From contig CAVYQS010000005.1 in assembly GCA_963770765.1 (NCBI GenBank), positions 1 to 64,000 of the forward strand: DNA of 64,000 nt. Direction: 5' to 3'. A program made the translations under genes and the position numbers. The stretch comes from CAVPCY01 sp963770765. GTDB taxonomy: Bacteria; Actinomycetota; Coriobacteriia; Anaerosomatales; PHET01. Of the stretch, positions 1-11,820 are shown in pieces. Every line of letters starts with the position of its first letter. The stretch's first letter is position 1. Under the pieces are notes generated by a model. It made no database searches. It saw nothing but the letters and a program-made list of their open reading frames with translations, and was not told the origin of the DNA.

Positions 1-12
1 AAGATGATTATT

Positions 13-28
13 ATACCCCATGGGGTAT
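13..28. promoter_or_regulatory. CsoR/CstR-like palindromic operator
   Basis: A perfect 16-bp palindrome, ATACCCCATGGGGTAT, lies in an AT-rich stretch (TGATTATT just before it). Its arms match the general form of operators bound by the CsoR/RcnR/CstR repressor family (copper, nickel or persulfide sensing), which pair an ATACCC-type arm with a GGGTAT-type arm. It is about 150 bp before the first coding region here, so it may instead serve a gene lying left of the window. No CsoR-family gene is visible inside the window. The family assignment is by motif resemblance only. Confidence 0.5.
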
Positions 29-180
29 CTCTCGGCAAACCGCATTCGAACGTTGCCCCGCCTCGGGGCATAATCCCTTTCGACGCTCGTGTTAGGAGCA
101 ACCATCCCGCCGACTCCGTCTCAGCACCGAGGGAGCGCTTGTGAGCCAGGGAACAGGGACTCGGCGATGCGACGGATCGC

Positions 181-3100
181 GTGAGCACGCACGATAGTTC
201 ACCCTTGCGAGCGGAACTGCTGTCGGCGGGCCGATTGGCCGACGAGGCTCGCGGAATCGCAGCGACCCAGAGGTGGACGACCGCAGAGCCGCCGGCCACC
301 ACCCCGCTGATCGCGCTCACGAAACGTGCGGCCGAGGCGCTCGCCCTCGACAACGCCGAACTCGCCCGGTCGGCCCGGTCCGGATTCGCCGCTTCGCCTG
401 CGGGTGAGTGGCTTCTCGACAACTACTACCTCCTTGAGGAGCAGGTCCTCCTGATCGGCGAGGATCTGCCCGCGCACTACGGCGTGGAGCTCCCTCGACT
501 CACTGCGGGAGCGTGGGCCGGGTTCCCTCGGCTCTACGAGGCGCTCTTGACGCTGGTCGCTCACACCGACTCCCGCTTCGACGAGGACCTGCTCGTCCGC
601 TTCGTCGACGGCTACCAAGACGTGAACGCGCTGACCATCGGCGAGGTGTGGGCGGTGCCCATCATGCTTCGCATCGCACTCGTCGAGAACGTGAGCCGGC
701 TTTCGCGGGCGGTCGTCGGCTCGCATAGGGCCGAGGGGAGCGCAGAGTCGTGGGGTGAGCGCCTCGTCCTCGCGGTACAGGACGAACCCGACCGCGTGCC
801 CGCCCTTCTCGGCGAGCTGGAGACTGACCCGGCAGCACGTGGCAGTGCCTTCCACCTTCGCCTCGCCCAGCGGCTCACGGCACTGGAGACCGGCGGCGAG
901 TCGGTCAACGCGTGGCTCGAACGCCGCCTCGCGCACGAAGGAATCACGCTGCACGATGCGCAGGTCGAGCTGCAGCAGGGCAGGCGTCGAACCAAGTGTC
1001 GGTGGCCAACGCGATCACGAGCATCCGGTTCATGGACGGTTTCGAATGGCGCGAGTTCTTCGAGGCCGCGAGCCTGGTCGAACACATCCTCGGTGAGGAC
1101 CCTGCGCGGCGCTACCGGTCGGATGGACTTCGTGAGCCGCGACCGGTACCGCCACGCGATCGAGGGCGTGGCCCACCGATGCGACCACACGGAGATCGAG
1201 GTTGCCGAGGCGGCGGTCAGCCACTGCCTCGGGCACTCCGGCTCGACGCGGCCGACGCGCTACGCAGCCACATCGGGTATCACCTGGTGAGCGGTGGACG
1301 CTACGCGTTCGAGGAAAGCATCGGGTATCGCCCGCACGCCCGCGAGCGGCTCTACCGCGGACCGCTCGCCGCTCGCGGCGTCATCTACTGGGGGATGCTC
1401 GCCGCCATCACGGCGATACTCGCAGCGCGGGATGTGCGGCTCTACTCGCCCTCGCGGTGACCGGCAACGGTTGGGTGGCGCTCGCGATCACCGTGCTTGC
1501 GATCGTCGCCGCTCTCCGAGGTCGCACTCATCGTCGTGAACAGGCTGGCGGCCTGGCTCTGGCCACCGCGGACCCTGCCGAAGATCGACCATCGCCAACC
1601 CGTTCGAGCGCGCACTCCACCCTCGTCGTGATACGGCGCTCCTGCACATCACCACAGTCCGCACAGCACGGTGATCGACAACATGGAGATCGGCTATCTG
1701 GCGAACACCGATCCAACGTGCGCTTCGCGGTGCTGGCCGACCTCCGAGGCGCATCGGAGAAGACAACGCCGGCGGATGCCGCGGTGATCGAGGCGGCGCG
1801 TCGGGGGGTCCAGGTCCTGAACGACCGCTACGGACTGCCGGGGGAGCGGAGATTCGGTCTGTTCGCTCCTTCGTGGCAGAACGTGGAGCGAGCACGATCA
1901 GACCTGGATGGGATGGGAGCGGAAGCGCGGCGCACTCACGGAGTTCTGCGCGAGCCTGCTCCGGGGCGCCACCGACACATCCTTCGAGGTCTCGACGCGG
2001 GAGAGCGCCGTGTTCCGGCCGGTGTCACCTTTGTGATCACGCTCGACACCGACACCGTCCTGCCGCGAGACGGCGCGCGAAGCTGATCTCCACGATCGCG
2101 CACCCGCTCAACCGTGCTCGGCTCGATCCCGAGTCCCGGACGGTGCGGCGAGGGTATGGCCTCGTGCAGCCGCGGGTGTCGATGTCGCTCGAGGGCGCCG
2201 AGGACAGCCTGTTCGCGCGGCTCTACTCGGGCGTCACCGGGCGTCGACCCGTATGCCGGTGCCGTTTCCGACACGTACCAGGACGTCTTTCGGCGAGGGA
2301 TCGTTCACGGGCAAGGGGATCTTCGAGGTTGACCTATCTTCAACGCGGCGCTCGGCGACCGCTTCTGCGAGAACACGCTCCTCTGGCACGACCTGCTCGA
2401 AGGCTCTATATGCGGACCGCGCTCGCAAGTCGACGTCGAGGTCCTCGACGACCAGCCGGCGAGCTACATCTGGCGGCACGTGCGCGCGACTCCACCGGTG
2501 GGTCCGCGGCGACTGGCAGACGCTGCCCTGTCTTGGGACGCATCGTTGTGGGTGACGCCACGGTCGGGACGAACCCCCTCTGGGCCCGCTCCATCGGTGG
2601 AAGATCATCGACAATCTGCGGCGCGCGCTGGTCCGCCCACGACTCTCCTGCTGTTCGCGGGAGGGCTGGATGCTGCTCAAGGGCCCTCGATCCTGTGGCC
2701 GCTCTTGCTGATGTTCGTCATGCTGTTCCCGGCGTACTTCTCACTCGCCGACTCGCTGGTGTTCCGCCCGCGCGCCGTGCGTTTCGGGGACTACGCCCCC
2801 GACGTCGTCCGCGACTTCTGGGGCGACTCGAAGCGCGGGCCGCTGTCGCTCGCGACCCTTCCCTACCAGGCGTGGCTCATGTCCGACGCCTCGGTGCGCG
2901 CGGTGTGGCGGCGTTTCGTCTCGGGCTCCAAGCTCCTCGAGTGGGAGACGGCTGCCGATGCCGAGAAGCGCGCCGGCACCACGGCCCGTGCGTTCTGGCG
3001 CTCGATGTCGCTGCCGATCGCCGTCGCGGTGCCCCTGCTCGCGATCGCGGTCATCGCACAGCCCACGCGGCTGTGGACCGCGATCCCGCTGCTCGCGCTG

Positions 3101-6100
3101 TGGCTCTCAGGGCCCTTCGGCGCGTGGTGGTTGTCGCTGCCGCTTCCCGAGCGCGAACCGGATGCGCTCTCCGCGCCACGCCGCCTCGAGCTTCGGCGGG
3201 CGGCACGCAAGACGTGGCGGTTCTTCGATGCGTTCGTGGTGCCCGAGGGCCATCATCTCGCACCCGACAACTTCCAGGAGGATACCGGGCGGCGTCGTGG
3301 CGTGGCGCACGTCACCGACGAACATCGGCCTCCAGCTGTTGGCCGGACTCGGTGCGCTCGACATGGGCTACCTCACCGTCGCCGGCCTCGTGGAGCGCAC
3401 GTCTGCGACACTCGCGACGATGGTGGGCCTCGAGCGGTTCCGCGGCCATTTCTACAACTGGTACGACATCCGCACGCTCGAGCCGTTGCGCCCCGCCTAC
3501 GTCTCGACCGTCGACTCGGGCGACCTCGCCGGCCACCTGCTCGTTCTGCGCATCGGGCTGCTCGAGGCGAGCGAGTCGCCGATCGTGGGAGCGCAGCTCC
3601 TCGAGGGAGCCCGCGACGCGGTCCGACTCACCCTCGAGGACCTGGTCGCCGACCAGGAGCTGCTCGGCCCTCCGGCCGCCGTCAGGCGCGCGCGCGAGTC
3701 GCTCGACGCCCTCGACCGCACGCTGGCTCTGGCCGAGACACCCCGGGAGCTCGGCACCTGGGTCGCACTTCTCGGCAGGCTGGAGTCTCTCGCCAGGGAG
3801 GCCGCGCGGGCGATCGAGGAGCTGAGCGAGCCCGCGACCGCCGGCGAGGCCGCGACCGCCCCGCCCCTCGCGAGCGACAGACCGCCGGTCCCCGCGACCC
3901 CGCTGGAGCGCGTGCGCGCCTCTCGGCCGACGCGATGCGCGCGATCACGGCACCCCTCGCGATGATCGGGGAGCTCGCGCCGTGGGCTCCGCTCGTGCTC
4001 GAGGTGCCCCCGTCGCTCGCCTCCCGGTCCCGTCTGCAGCCCCTGCTGGCCTACGTGCCGAGCCTCGTGGGCCTCGCAGAAGGGTTGGCCTACGCGCTGT
4101 CTGAACTCGACGACATCTCGGTGGGTGCGGAGCCGAGCGAAGCCGCGTGGGCCGGGGCCGTCGCAGAGAGCATCCGCGTGGGGCGCGTGCCAACGCGATC
4201 GAGCTGCTCGCCCGGCTGCGCCTCGATGCCGACATCGCACGGGAGATGTGGGAGCACACCGACTTCCGCATGCTCTACGAGCCGCACCGGCAGCTCTTCT
4301 CGATCGGATACAACCTGGCCGAGGGCAAGCTCGACCCGTCGTATTACGACCTCATAGCGAGCGAGTGCCGCCTCGCGAGCTTCGTCGCGATCGCGAAGGG
4401 CGATGTCCCCCAGGAACACTGGTTCCGTTTGGGCCGCTCGCTCACCGGCACACCCGACGGGCGCGCCCTGGTGTCGTGGAGCGCGTCGATGTTCGAGTAT
4501 CTGATGCCACTGCTCGTGATGCGCGACTGGCCCGGCACCCTTCTCGCCGAGACGTACATCACCGTGGTGCGTCGCCAGATCACCTACGGCCGCGAACGGG
4601 GGTTCCCGTGGGGCGTCTCGGAGAGCGCCTTCAACGCCAAGGACCCTGAACTCACCTACCAGTACCAGGCCTTCGGTGTGCCGGGCCTTGGTCTCAAGCG
4701 GGGCCTCTCGGCCGATGTCGTGGTCGCCCCGTACGCGTCGGTTCTCGCGCTGCCTATCGATCCGCTGGCGGTCGTCGAGAACCTCACGGCGTTCACGGCC
4801 GAGGGGGCCGAGGGACGTTACGGGTACTACGAATCACTCGACTACACGCCCGGGCGCGCGCCGGCCGGCAAGACCCGGGCGGTGGTCAAAGCGTACTTCG
4901 CGCACCACCAGGGCATGAGTTTCGTCGCGATGGCGAACCAGCTCGACGGCCACCGCATGCGAGAGCGGTTCCACGCCGACCCCATGGTCGCCTCGGCGGA
5001 GCTGCTGTTGCAAGAGCGCGTGCCGCGCGGCGTCCAGCTCGTCTCACCGCACGTCGATGAGGTGCGCGAGGTGCGCTCGGTACGCGAGCTTCCGCCGCCG
5101 GTTACACGCTCCTATCCCACCGCCGACACGCCGGTGCCCGCCACGCACTTCCTGTCCAACGGGCGCTACTCGGTCATGGTGACCAACAGCGGCGGAGGCT
5201 ACTCGCGCTGCGAGGGCACGGCGGTCACCCGCTACCGAGAAGACGTGACGCGCGATCTGTGGGGCACCTGCTTCTACGTGCGCGACACCGTCAGCGGCGA
5301 GGTCTTCTCGGCGCCACACAACCCATATCCTGCGAAGCCCGACGATTACCACGTGACGTTCGCGCCCGACAAGGCCGAGTACCGCCGAAGCGACGGCGAC
5401 CTCGAGACGCGCGTCGAGATCGCGGTCTCGCCCGAAGACGACATCGAGGTCCGCCGGCTGGCCTTCACCAATCACGGCCAGGCGAGCCGCACCCTCGAGG
5501 TCACGTCGTACTTCGAGATCGCCCTCACGTCTCAAGGCGCCGACCAGGCGCACAAGTCGTTCTCGAACCTGTTCGTCGAGACCGAGGCGCTCCCTGAGAC
5601 CAACGCCGTGCTGTTCACACGACGGCCCCGCAGCTCCACCGAGAGCCGCGTCTGGGGCCTGCACCTGGTCGCATGCGAGTCCGCCGTATGCGACTGGTCG
5701 TTCGAGACCGACCGAGCCGCGTTCCTGGGTCGCCTGCGCGGCCCTGATGCACCCGTCGCGGTCGAGCGGGGTGGCGACTTGGGTGGCTCGGCCGGTCCCG
5801 TCCTCGACCCGTGTGCGGCTCTGCGCCGCACGATCGAGGTGCCTCCGGGGCAGACCGCGCGCCTCGTCTACGCGACCGGCATCGCCGACAGCCGCGACCA
5901 GGCCGTGCGACTCACCGAGAAGTACCACGACATCCACAGCGCGCAGCGGGCGATCGACCTGGCGTGGACCGCCGCACAGCTCGAGCTGCGTGACCTGGGC
6001 ATCAGCCCCGAGGAGGCGGTCACGCTCGAGCGCCTCGCATCGCGGATGCTGCTCACCGAGCCGCACTCGCAGCTCAAGGTCAAGACACCCGCCGAGAACG

Positions 6101-8979
6101 GCCTGCCGCTCTCGGGACTGTGGTCTATCGGCATCTCGGGCGACCACCCGATCCTGCTCGTGCGCGTGGAGGAACTCGAACACGCGCCGCTCGTCCGCCA
6201 AGCACTGCTGGCCCACCAGTACTGGCGCCACAAGGGGCTGGTGGGCGACGTCGTGATCGTGAACACGCGCCCCACGGGCTACGCCGACGAACTCGAGGAC
6301 CGGTTGCGGTTGCTTGTGCGCACCGGCCATGCGCTCCAGATGCTCGACAAGCCCGGCGGCGTCTTCCTGCGACGGGCCGATCAGATGCACCCGGACGTCT
6401 TCAACCTGCTGCAGTCGGTCGCGCGGGCCACGCTCGACGGCGGCGGCGGCTCGATCGAGCTGCAGCTCAACCGCCGAGGAAAGCACCCCTCGCCCGAGGG
6501 CGACTTCATCGCATCCCGCACAGCCGGGGAGTACCCCGCACCGCGGTTCGAGCGCCCGAGACTCGCCTTCGACAACGGGATCGGCGGATTCGACCCCGCG
6601 AGCCGCGAGTACGTGATCGTCCTCGAAGAAGGACGCAACACGCCGGCCCCCTGGATCAACGTGCTCGCCAACCCGACGTTCGGCTGTACGGTCTCAGAAG
6701 CGGGGGTGGGCTGCACCTGGGCGCTCAACAGTCACGAGAACCGCATCACCACGTGGAACAACGATCCGGTGACCGACGGCTCGGGTGAAGCCATCTACAT
6801 CCGCGACGAGGAGACCGGCGAGTTCTGGAGTCCCACTCCCCTGCCGGTGCGCACGCCCGAGCCCTACGTCATCAGGCACGGCAAGGGCTCGACCCGCTTC
6901 GAGCACACCACGCACGGCATCGCTCACACGCTCGACTGGTTCGTGTCTCCCCACGACCCTGTGCGCGTGTGCCGCCTGACGCTTGAGAATCTCTCCGAGC
7001 GCGAGCGTTCATTGAGCGTGACGCAGTTCATCGAGTGGGTGCTCGGCGATTCGCGGAGCCGCGCCCAGCAGCTGGTGGTCACGTGGTTCGACGCCGAGGC
7101 CGAGATGCTCACCGCGCACAACCACTACAACGCCGACTTCCCCGGTCGCGCCACGTTCCTGGCGTGCGACCGGCCGCTTCACTCCTGGACCGCGAGCCGC
7201 ACCGAGTTCGTGGGCCGCAACGGACGACCGTGCGACCCCGAAGCGATGCGGCGTGCGCGGCTTGGCGCGCAGTCCGGGCGCTACCACGACAACTGCGGTG
7301 CGCTGATGACCCGCATCTCGCTCGATGCCGGCGAGAGCGCCTCGGTGACGTTCCTCCTGGGACAGACCTCCACGGTGGAGGAGTCTCGCGAGATCGTCGC
7401 GAGGTTCCGCGGCGATGGCGCGATCGAGACCGAGCTGACGGCGGCGTGCCGGTTCTGGGACGACCTTCTCGGCACGGTTCAGGTCTCGACGCCCGACCAG
7501 CGGCTCGACCTGCTCGTGAACGGCCAGCTGCTCTACCAAGCCACCGCATGCAGGCTCTGGGGACGCACCGCCACCTACCAGTCGAGCGGCGCGTTCGGTT
7601 TCCGAGACCAGCTCCAAGACGTGATGGCCCTCCTTGTGGTCCGCCCCGATCTCGTGCGGGAGCAGATCATCGAGGCCAGCCGCCACCAGTTCGTCGAAGG
7701 CGACGTCCAGCACTGGTGGCAGCCGTACTCGGGACGCGGCGTACGCACGCACATCACCGACGACCGTCACTGGCTGCCGCTCGTGGTCGCCGAGTACCTC
7801 AACGCGACCGGCGACTCGAGCGTGCTCGACGAGCAGATCCCGTTCATCGAGGGCCCGCTGCTGCCGCTCGAGCAAGAGGATGCCTACCTGCAGCCCCTGG
7901 TCTCCGAGACGACCGCCTCAGTCTACGAGCACTGCCTCCGCGCGCTCGAGACGGGACGCCCCACCGGCGCGCACGGCCTCCCGCTGATGGGCGGCGGCGA
8001 CTGGAACGACGGCATGAACCGGGTGGGGCACGGCGGCGGGGGTGAGAGCGTGTGGCTGGCGTGGTTCCTGGGCTACGTGCTGCAGCGCTTCGCGCCCGTG
8101 TGCGAGTCGCGTGGCGAGGCCGACCGGGCCGAGGAGTACCGCGTGTGGGCACTCCGGTTCGCCGCCGCGGCCGAGGACAGCGCGTGGGACGGCGCCTGGT
8201 ACCGCCGCGCATACTTCGACGACGGCACTCCTTTGGGGACCCGCGACGCTCAGGAGTGCCGCATCGATGCGATCGCGCAAGCGTGGGCGACCATCTCCGG
8301 ACTGGGTGACCCGGTACGCGCGGCCCAAGCGCTCGACAGTGTCGAGGAGAAGCTCGTTCGCCGGGAAGACGGTCTCATCGCGCTGCTCACGCCGCCCTTC
8401 GACCGCATGCCGCAAGACCCGGGCTACATCAAGGGCTACGTGCCGGGCGTGCGCGAGAACGGCGGTCAGTACACGCACGCGGCGCTGTGGGTCGTGCTCG
8501 CCCACCTGATGCGCGGCGACGGTGACGAGGCGCTCAGCCTGCTCGACCTCATCAACCCGATCAGCCATGCCCTGTCCGTCGAGGCTGCCGAGAAGTACCG
8601 GGTCGAGCCCTACGTGGTCGCCGCCGACGTCTATGCCGCCGGCCCCCACGTGGGCCGGGGCGGGTGGACCTGGTACACGGGTTCGGCGTCGTGGTTCTAC
8701 CGCGTCGCCCTGAACCACCTGCTCGGCTTCAGCGTCGAGGCGTCGTCCGATGGCGACGTGCTGGTGATGGACCCGTGCATCCCCAAGAACTGGCCGGCCT
8801 TCGAACTCACCTACCGTCGTGGAGCGACCCGCTATGACGTCACGGTGGAGAACCCGCGGGGGGTCAACCGAGGTGTCGCCCACATCGACCTCGACGGCGC
8901 GACTCTGCCCGACACGCGGGTGCCACTCGTCGACGATGGGGCGATCCACGAGGTGCGGGTGGTGCTTCTCGGCGGGTAG
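181..8979 (+). pseudogene. Cyclic beta-1,2-glucan synthase-type protein (GT84/GH94), frameshifted
   Basis: One continuous protein of roughly 2,900 residues is recognisable, the usual size of NdvB/ChvB-type cyclic glucan synthases, but its first 4 kb jumps between the three forward frames. Shifts are visible near 985, 1105, 1225, 1440, 1515, 2085, 2240, 2290, 3290, 3930 and 4190. The order matches the family: N-terminal helical region (LDNYYLLEEQ, about 410-440), membrane segments near 1370-1510 and 2690-3120, a GT84-like part with VTFVITLDTDTVLP (about 2020-2060), a glucoamylase-like part (NWYDIRTLEPL, about 3460), then an uninterrupted 1.6-kb-residue reading frame from about 4190 holding the GH94 modules. 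The GH94 acid motif GGGDWNDGMNRVG is near 7990. The GTG at 181 is the likely start. Family members make cyclic or periplasmic beta-glucans at the membrane. Residues stay conserved across the shifts, so sequencing error is at least as likely as real inactivation. Confidence 0.8.
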
Positions 8980-9035
8980 GAACGACGTGGGGTGATCGTC
9001 GAACGCCGGCCCGGCAGCTCGTGGAAGGACCTCCG

Positions 9036-9479
9036 ATGGACAAGCAGCAGCTCACCACCGAGATCACCGGCGCCCTTCGCGCACACGATAAGCAGCGCGT
9101 CTCGATCCTTCGGCTGGTCAAGAACGAGATCGACACCAAGGAGAAGGCCGAGCAGCGCGAGCTGTCCGCCGAGGAGGTGACGGCCGCCCTCAAGAAGGTG
9201 CTGAAACAGACCGGCGAGACGCTGGATGCCTCCGAGAAGGCCGGCACCAACGCCGAGCGCACCGAGCTGCTGCGCGCTCAGGTCGCGATCCTCGAGGGCT
9301 ACCTGCCCGCGCAGGTCACCGGTCCTGAACTCGAGGCGCTCGTCGAGCAGGCCTGCGCAGAGGGCAGCTTCACCGAGAAGCGGCAGATGGGTCAGGCGAT
9401 CGGCGCCGTGGTGGCCGCGACCGGCGGCAACTGCGACAAGGCTGAGGTCGCAAAGCTCATGGGAACGCGGCTGGCGTAG
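9036..9479 (+). CDS. GatB/YqeY domain protein
   Basis: A 147-residue, charged, mostly helical protein that matches the YqeY family: MDKQQLTTEITGALRAHDKQ at the N-terminus and an EILEGYLPAQ-like core. YqeY resembles the C-terminal tRNA-binding region of GatB and is thought to have an accessory role linked to aminoacyl-tRNA, without an amidase domain. The ATG at 9036 is chosen because GGAAGGA lies 7 bp upstream; an in-frame GTG at 9021 has no such site. It ends 4 bp before the convergent SDR gene. Length is normal for the family (about 145-150). Confidence 0.88.
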   Translation: MDKQQLTTEITGALRAHDKQRVSILRLVKNEIDTKEKAEQRELSAEEVTAALKKVLKQTGETLDASEKAGTNAERTELLRAQVAILEGYLPAQVTGPELEALVEQACAEGSFTEKRQMGQAIGAVVAATGGNCDKAEVAKLMGTRLA

Positions 9480-9483
9480 CGGA

Positions 9484-10299
9484 TCATTCCCCCATCCACC
9501 GCTTGTGGAAGAAGCGCATGACGGCCTGGTCGCCCAGCCACCGCCGGGCGGCGACGATGGGCTTCGCATACGCCGCGACCGGGTAACGGAGCCGGTCGCT
9601 GGGATCGTTCACGGCGCGCCAGATCTCCTCGGCGGACTTCTCGGGTGTGGTGCGGTCGGTGATCGAGCCCTCGAACGCGCGCATCGCCTTGACGTACGGG
9701 CGGTACTCGGTGCGGCCGGGCAGCCCCTCGTCGCTGTCAGGGAGCACCTTGCTCCAGATCGCCGTCTCGACGAAGCCGGGCTCGATCGCCTTCACGCGGA
9801 TCCCGAACGGCTTGAGCTCGTGCCAGAGGCCCTCCGAGATGCCCTCGAGCGCCCACTTGGTCGAGTTGTAGCCGGCGAAGAACGGGAAGACGATGCGTCC
9901 CCCGAGCGATGTGACGTTGGCGATGACCCCGCTTCTCCGTTCGCGCATCGCGGGGAGCACCGCCCGCACCAGCTCCAGCTGGCTGAACACGTTGACGCGG
10001 AAGAGCTCCTCCAGCGCGGCCGGCTCGATGTCCTCCAGCGGCCCGAACTGCAGCGATCCCGCGTTGTTGAGCACCACGTCGGGGCAGCCGTAGCGCTCGA
10101 TGACGCGCGCGCCCAGGTCGGCAGCCGACCCGGGTACCGACAGGTCCAGCGCCTCGAGCTCCACCCCGGGCGCCGGCGGCGACGAGGCGCGCGCGGGATC
10201 TCGCACCGTCCCCACGACGTCCCATCCCTCTCGGGCGAACGTTCGAGCAGACGCCGCGCCGATTCCGGTGGACACACCCGTGATCAGTATCGAAGGCAC
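9484..10299 (-). CDS. Short-chain dehydrogenase/reductase (SDR)
   Basis: A 271-residue classical SDR. The Rossmann nucleotide-binding motif TGVSTGIG is at residues 8-15 and the catalytic YxxxK appears as YNSTK after a conserved Ser (VTSLGGRI), so the enzyme should be an active NAD(P)-dependent oxidoreductase. The substrate is not predictable. GTG at 10299 is chosen because GAAAGGGCGG precedes it and the protein then starts right at the Rossmann strand. It is divergent from the FAD oxidoreductase/DUF1365/methyltransferase operon with about 100 bp between them. Similar SDRs often accompany that set, so a role in the same lipid modification is plausible but inferred. Confidence 0.88.
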   Translation of the reverse strand: MPSILITGVSTGIGAASARTFAREGWDVVGTVRDPARASSPPAPGVELEALDLSVPGSAADLGARVIERYGCPDVVLNNAGSLQFGPLEDIEPAALEELFRVNVFSQLELVRAVLPAMRERRSGVIANVTSLGGRIVFPFFAGYNSTKWALEGISEGLWHELKPFGIRVKAIEPGFVETAIWSKVLPDSDEGLPGRTEYRPYVKAMRAFEGSITDRTTPEKSAEEIWRAVNDPSDRLRYPVAAYAKPIVAARRWLGDQAVMRFFHKRWMGE

Positions 10300-10402
10300 T
10301 GTGAGACCGCCCTTTCGAGAGGCACGATTGGGAATGATTGATAGTGACACACAGTTCATATCCAACTACGGGCCCCCGCGCTCGCAGAAAGGGGCGTCAC
10401 TC

Positions 10403-11820
10403 GTGCGCATCGCCGTCATCGGCTCAGGCATCAGCGGAGTCTCGGCCGCGTGGCTTCTGTCGCGCACCAACGATGTGGACGTCTACGAAGCGGAGCCGCA
10501 GCTGGGCGGACACACCCGTACGCTCGACGTGACCGCCGACGGCCCGGCCTTCCCTGCCGACACCGGCTTCATGGTGTTCAACCGCCGCACGTACCCCAAC
10601 CTCATCCGCTTCTTCGAGCACCTGGGGATCGTCGCTCACGACGCCGACATGTCCTTCTCGGTGCAGGTCGCCGATGAGAACATCGAGTGGTCGGGCGACA
10701 GCCTCAACAGCGTGTTCGCTCAGCGCAAGAACATCGTGAATCCCCGGTTCCTGCGGATGCTCACCGACGTGCTTCGCTTCAGCCGCGACGCCGACCGCCT
10801 GCTCGCCGACCCCTCGACCGCCGAGCTGACCTTGGGCCAGATGCTCGAGCGCGAGGGCTACAGCGACAGCTTCACGGACTGGTACCTGATCCCCATGGGT
10901 AGTGCGATCTGGTCCACGCCACCCGGCGACATGCTCGACTACCCGGCCCACACGTTCCTGCGCTTCTGCGACAACCACGGCCTGCTGCACATCACCGGCA
11001 AGCCGCAGTGGCTTTCGGTCAAGGGCGGAGCGCGCACGTACCTCGAGATCGCCTCGCGCGCCTTCTCCGGTGAGGTCTTCACCCACGAGCCCGCCGAGAA
11101 GATCGAGCGCACGGCCACCGGTGTCCGCGTGACCACTCCCGCACGCTCGCGTCGACTACGACATCGCCATCATCGCCGACGCATCCGCCGCAGACCCGCG
11201 AGATGCTGGGTGACACGATGAGCGACGATGAGCGCGCGGTCCTCTCAGCGTTCAACTTCTGGCCCAACGATGTGATCGTCCACACCGACACCACGTTCCT
11301 GCCCGCCAGCAAGCGGGCGTGGGCGTCGTGGAACTGGTTCGCCGAGTCAGGCGACATCACCAAGGCGACGCTGATGCTGACCTACCAGCTCAACGCGCTC
11401 CAAAGCCTCCCGCCGGATGCGCCTGTCGTCATGGAGACGCTCAACCGTCATCACGAGCCCGCGCCGGGAACCCAGCTCGCCCACCTGAGCTTCGACCACC
11501 CGATGTACACCGCCGAGGCGATCGCCGCACAGAAGAAGCTTCCCCGGCTGCAGGGCGTCGACCGTCTCTACTACGCAGGCGCGTGGACCCGCTACGGGTT
11601 CCACGAGGACGGCATCTTGTCGGGCGTGCGGGCAGCCGAGGCGCTCGGGGCGACGATCCCGTGGGGCGACCAGCTCGACGCGTCGCGCACCCGCGTGCTG
11701 TCCGGCGCACCCACGCCCATGATGGGCCAGACCCGCAAGCTCCTTCCGGCCGAGAAGCCCCGCTCGCTCGAAGACGACCGCGCCGCCGCATTCACTCCTC
11801 TGTCGGGGCAGGACGCGTGA
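10403..11820 (+). pseudogene. FAD-dependent amine-oxidase-like oxidoreductase, one frameshift
   Basis: The N-terminal dinucleotide motif GSGISGVSAAWLL with the following acidic VYEAEPQLGGHTRTL identifies an FAD-binding amine-oxidase/desaturase-like protein. The frame starting at GTG 10403 (AGAAAGGGGCG upstream) carries residues up to about 11140. The rest (DEREVLS-like region to RAAEALG, with the FAD-contacting YYAGAWTRYGFHEDG) continues in another frame from about 11190 to the stop at 11820. The span is not a multiple of three. Apart from the shift the protein looks complete at about 470 residues. Its stop overlaps the GTG of the DUF1365 gene. This family sits next to DUF1365 and cyclopropane-synthase-like methyltransferases in many bacteria, and is thought to act on unsaturated or methylated acyl chains. 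Confidence 0.82.

Noticed and set aside
5044..6486. Long minus-strand open frame inside the glucan synthase gene
   Set aside because: It has no family motifs and is the GC-rich antisense shadow of the well-supported GH94 region.
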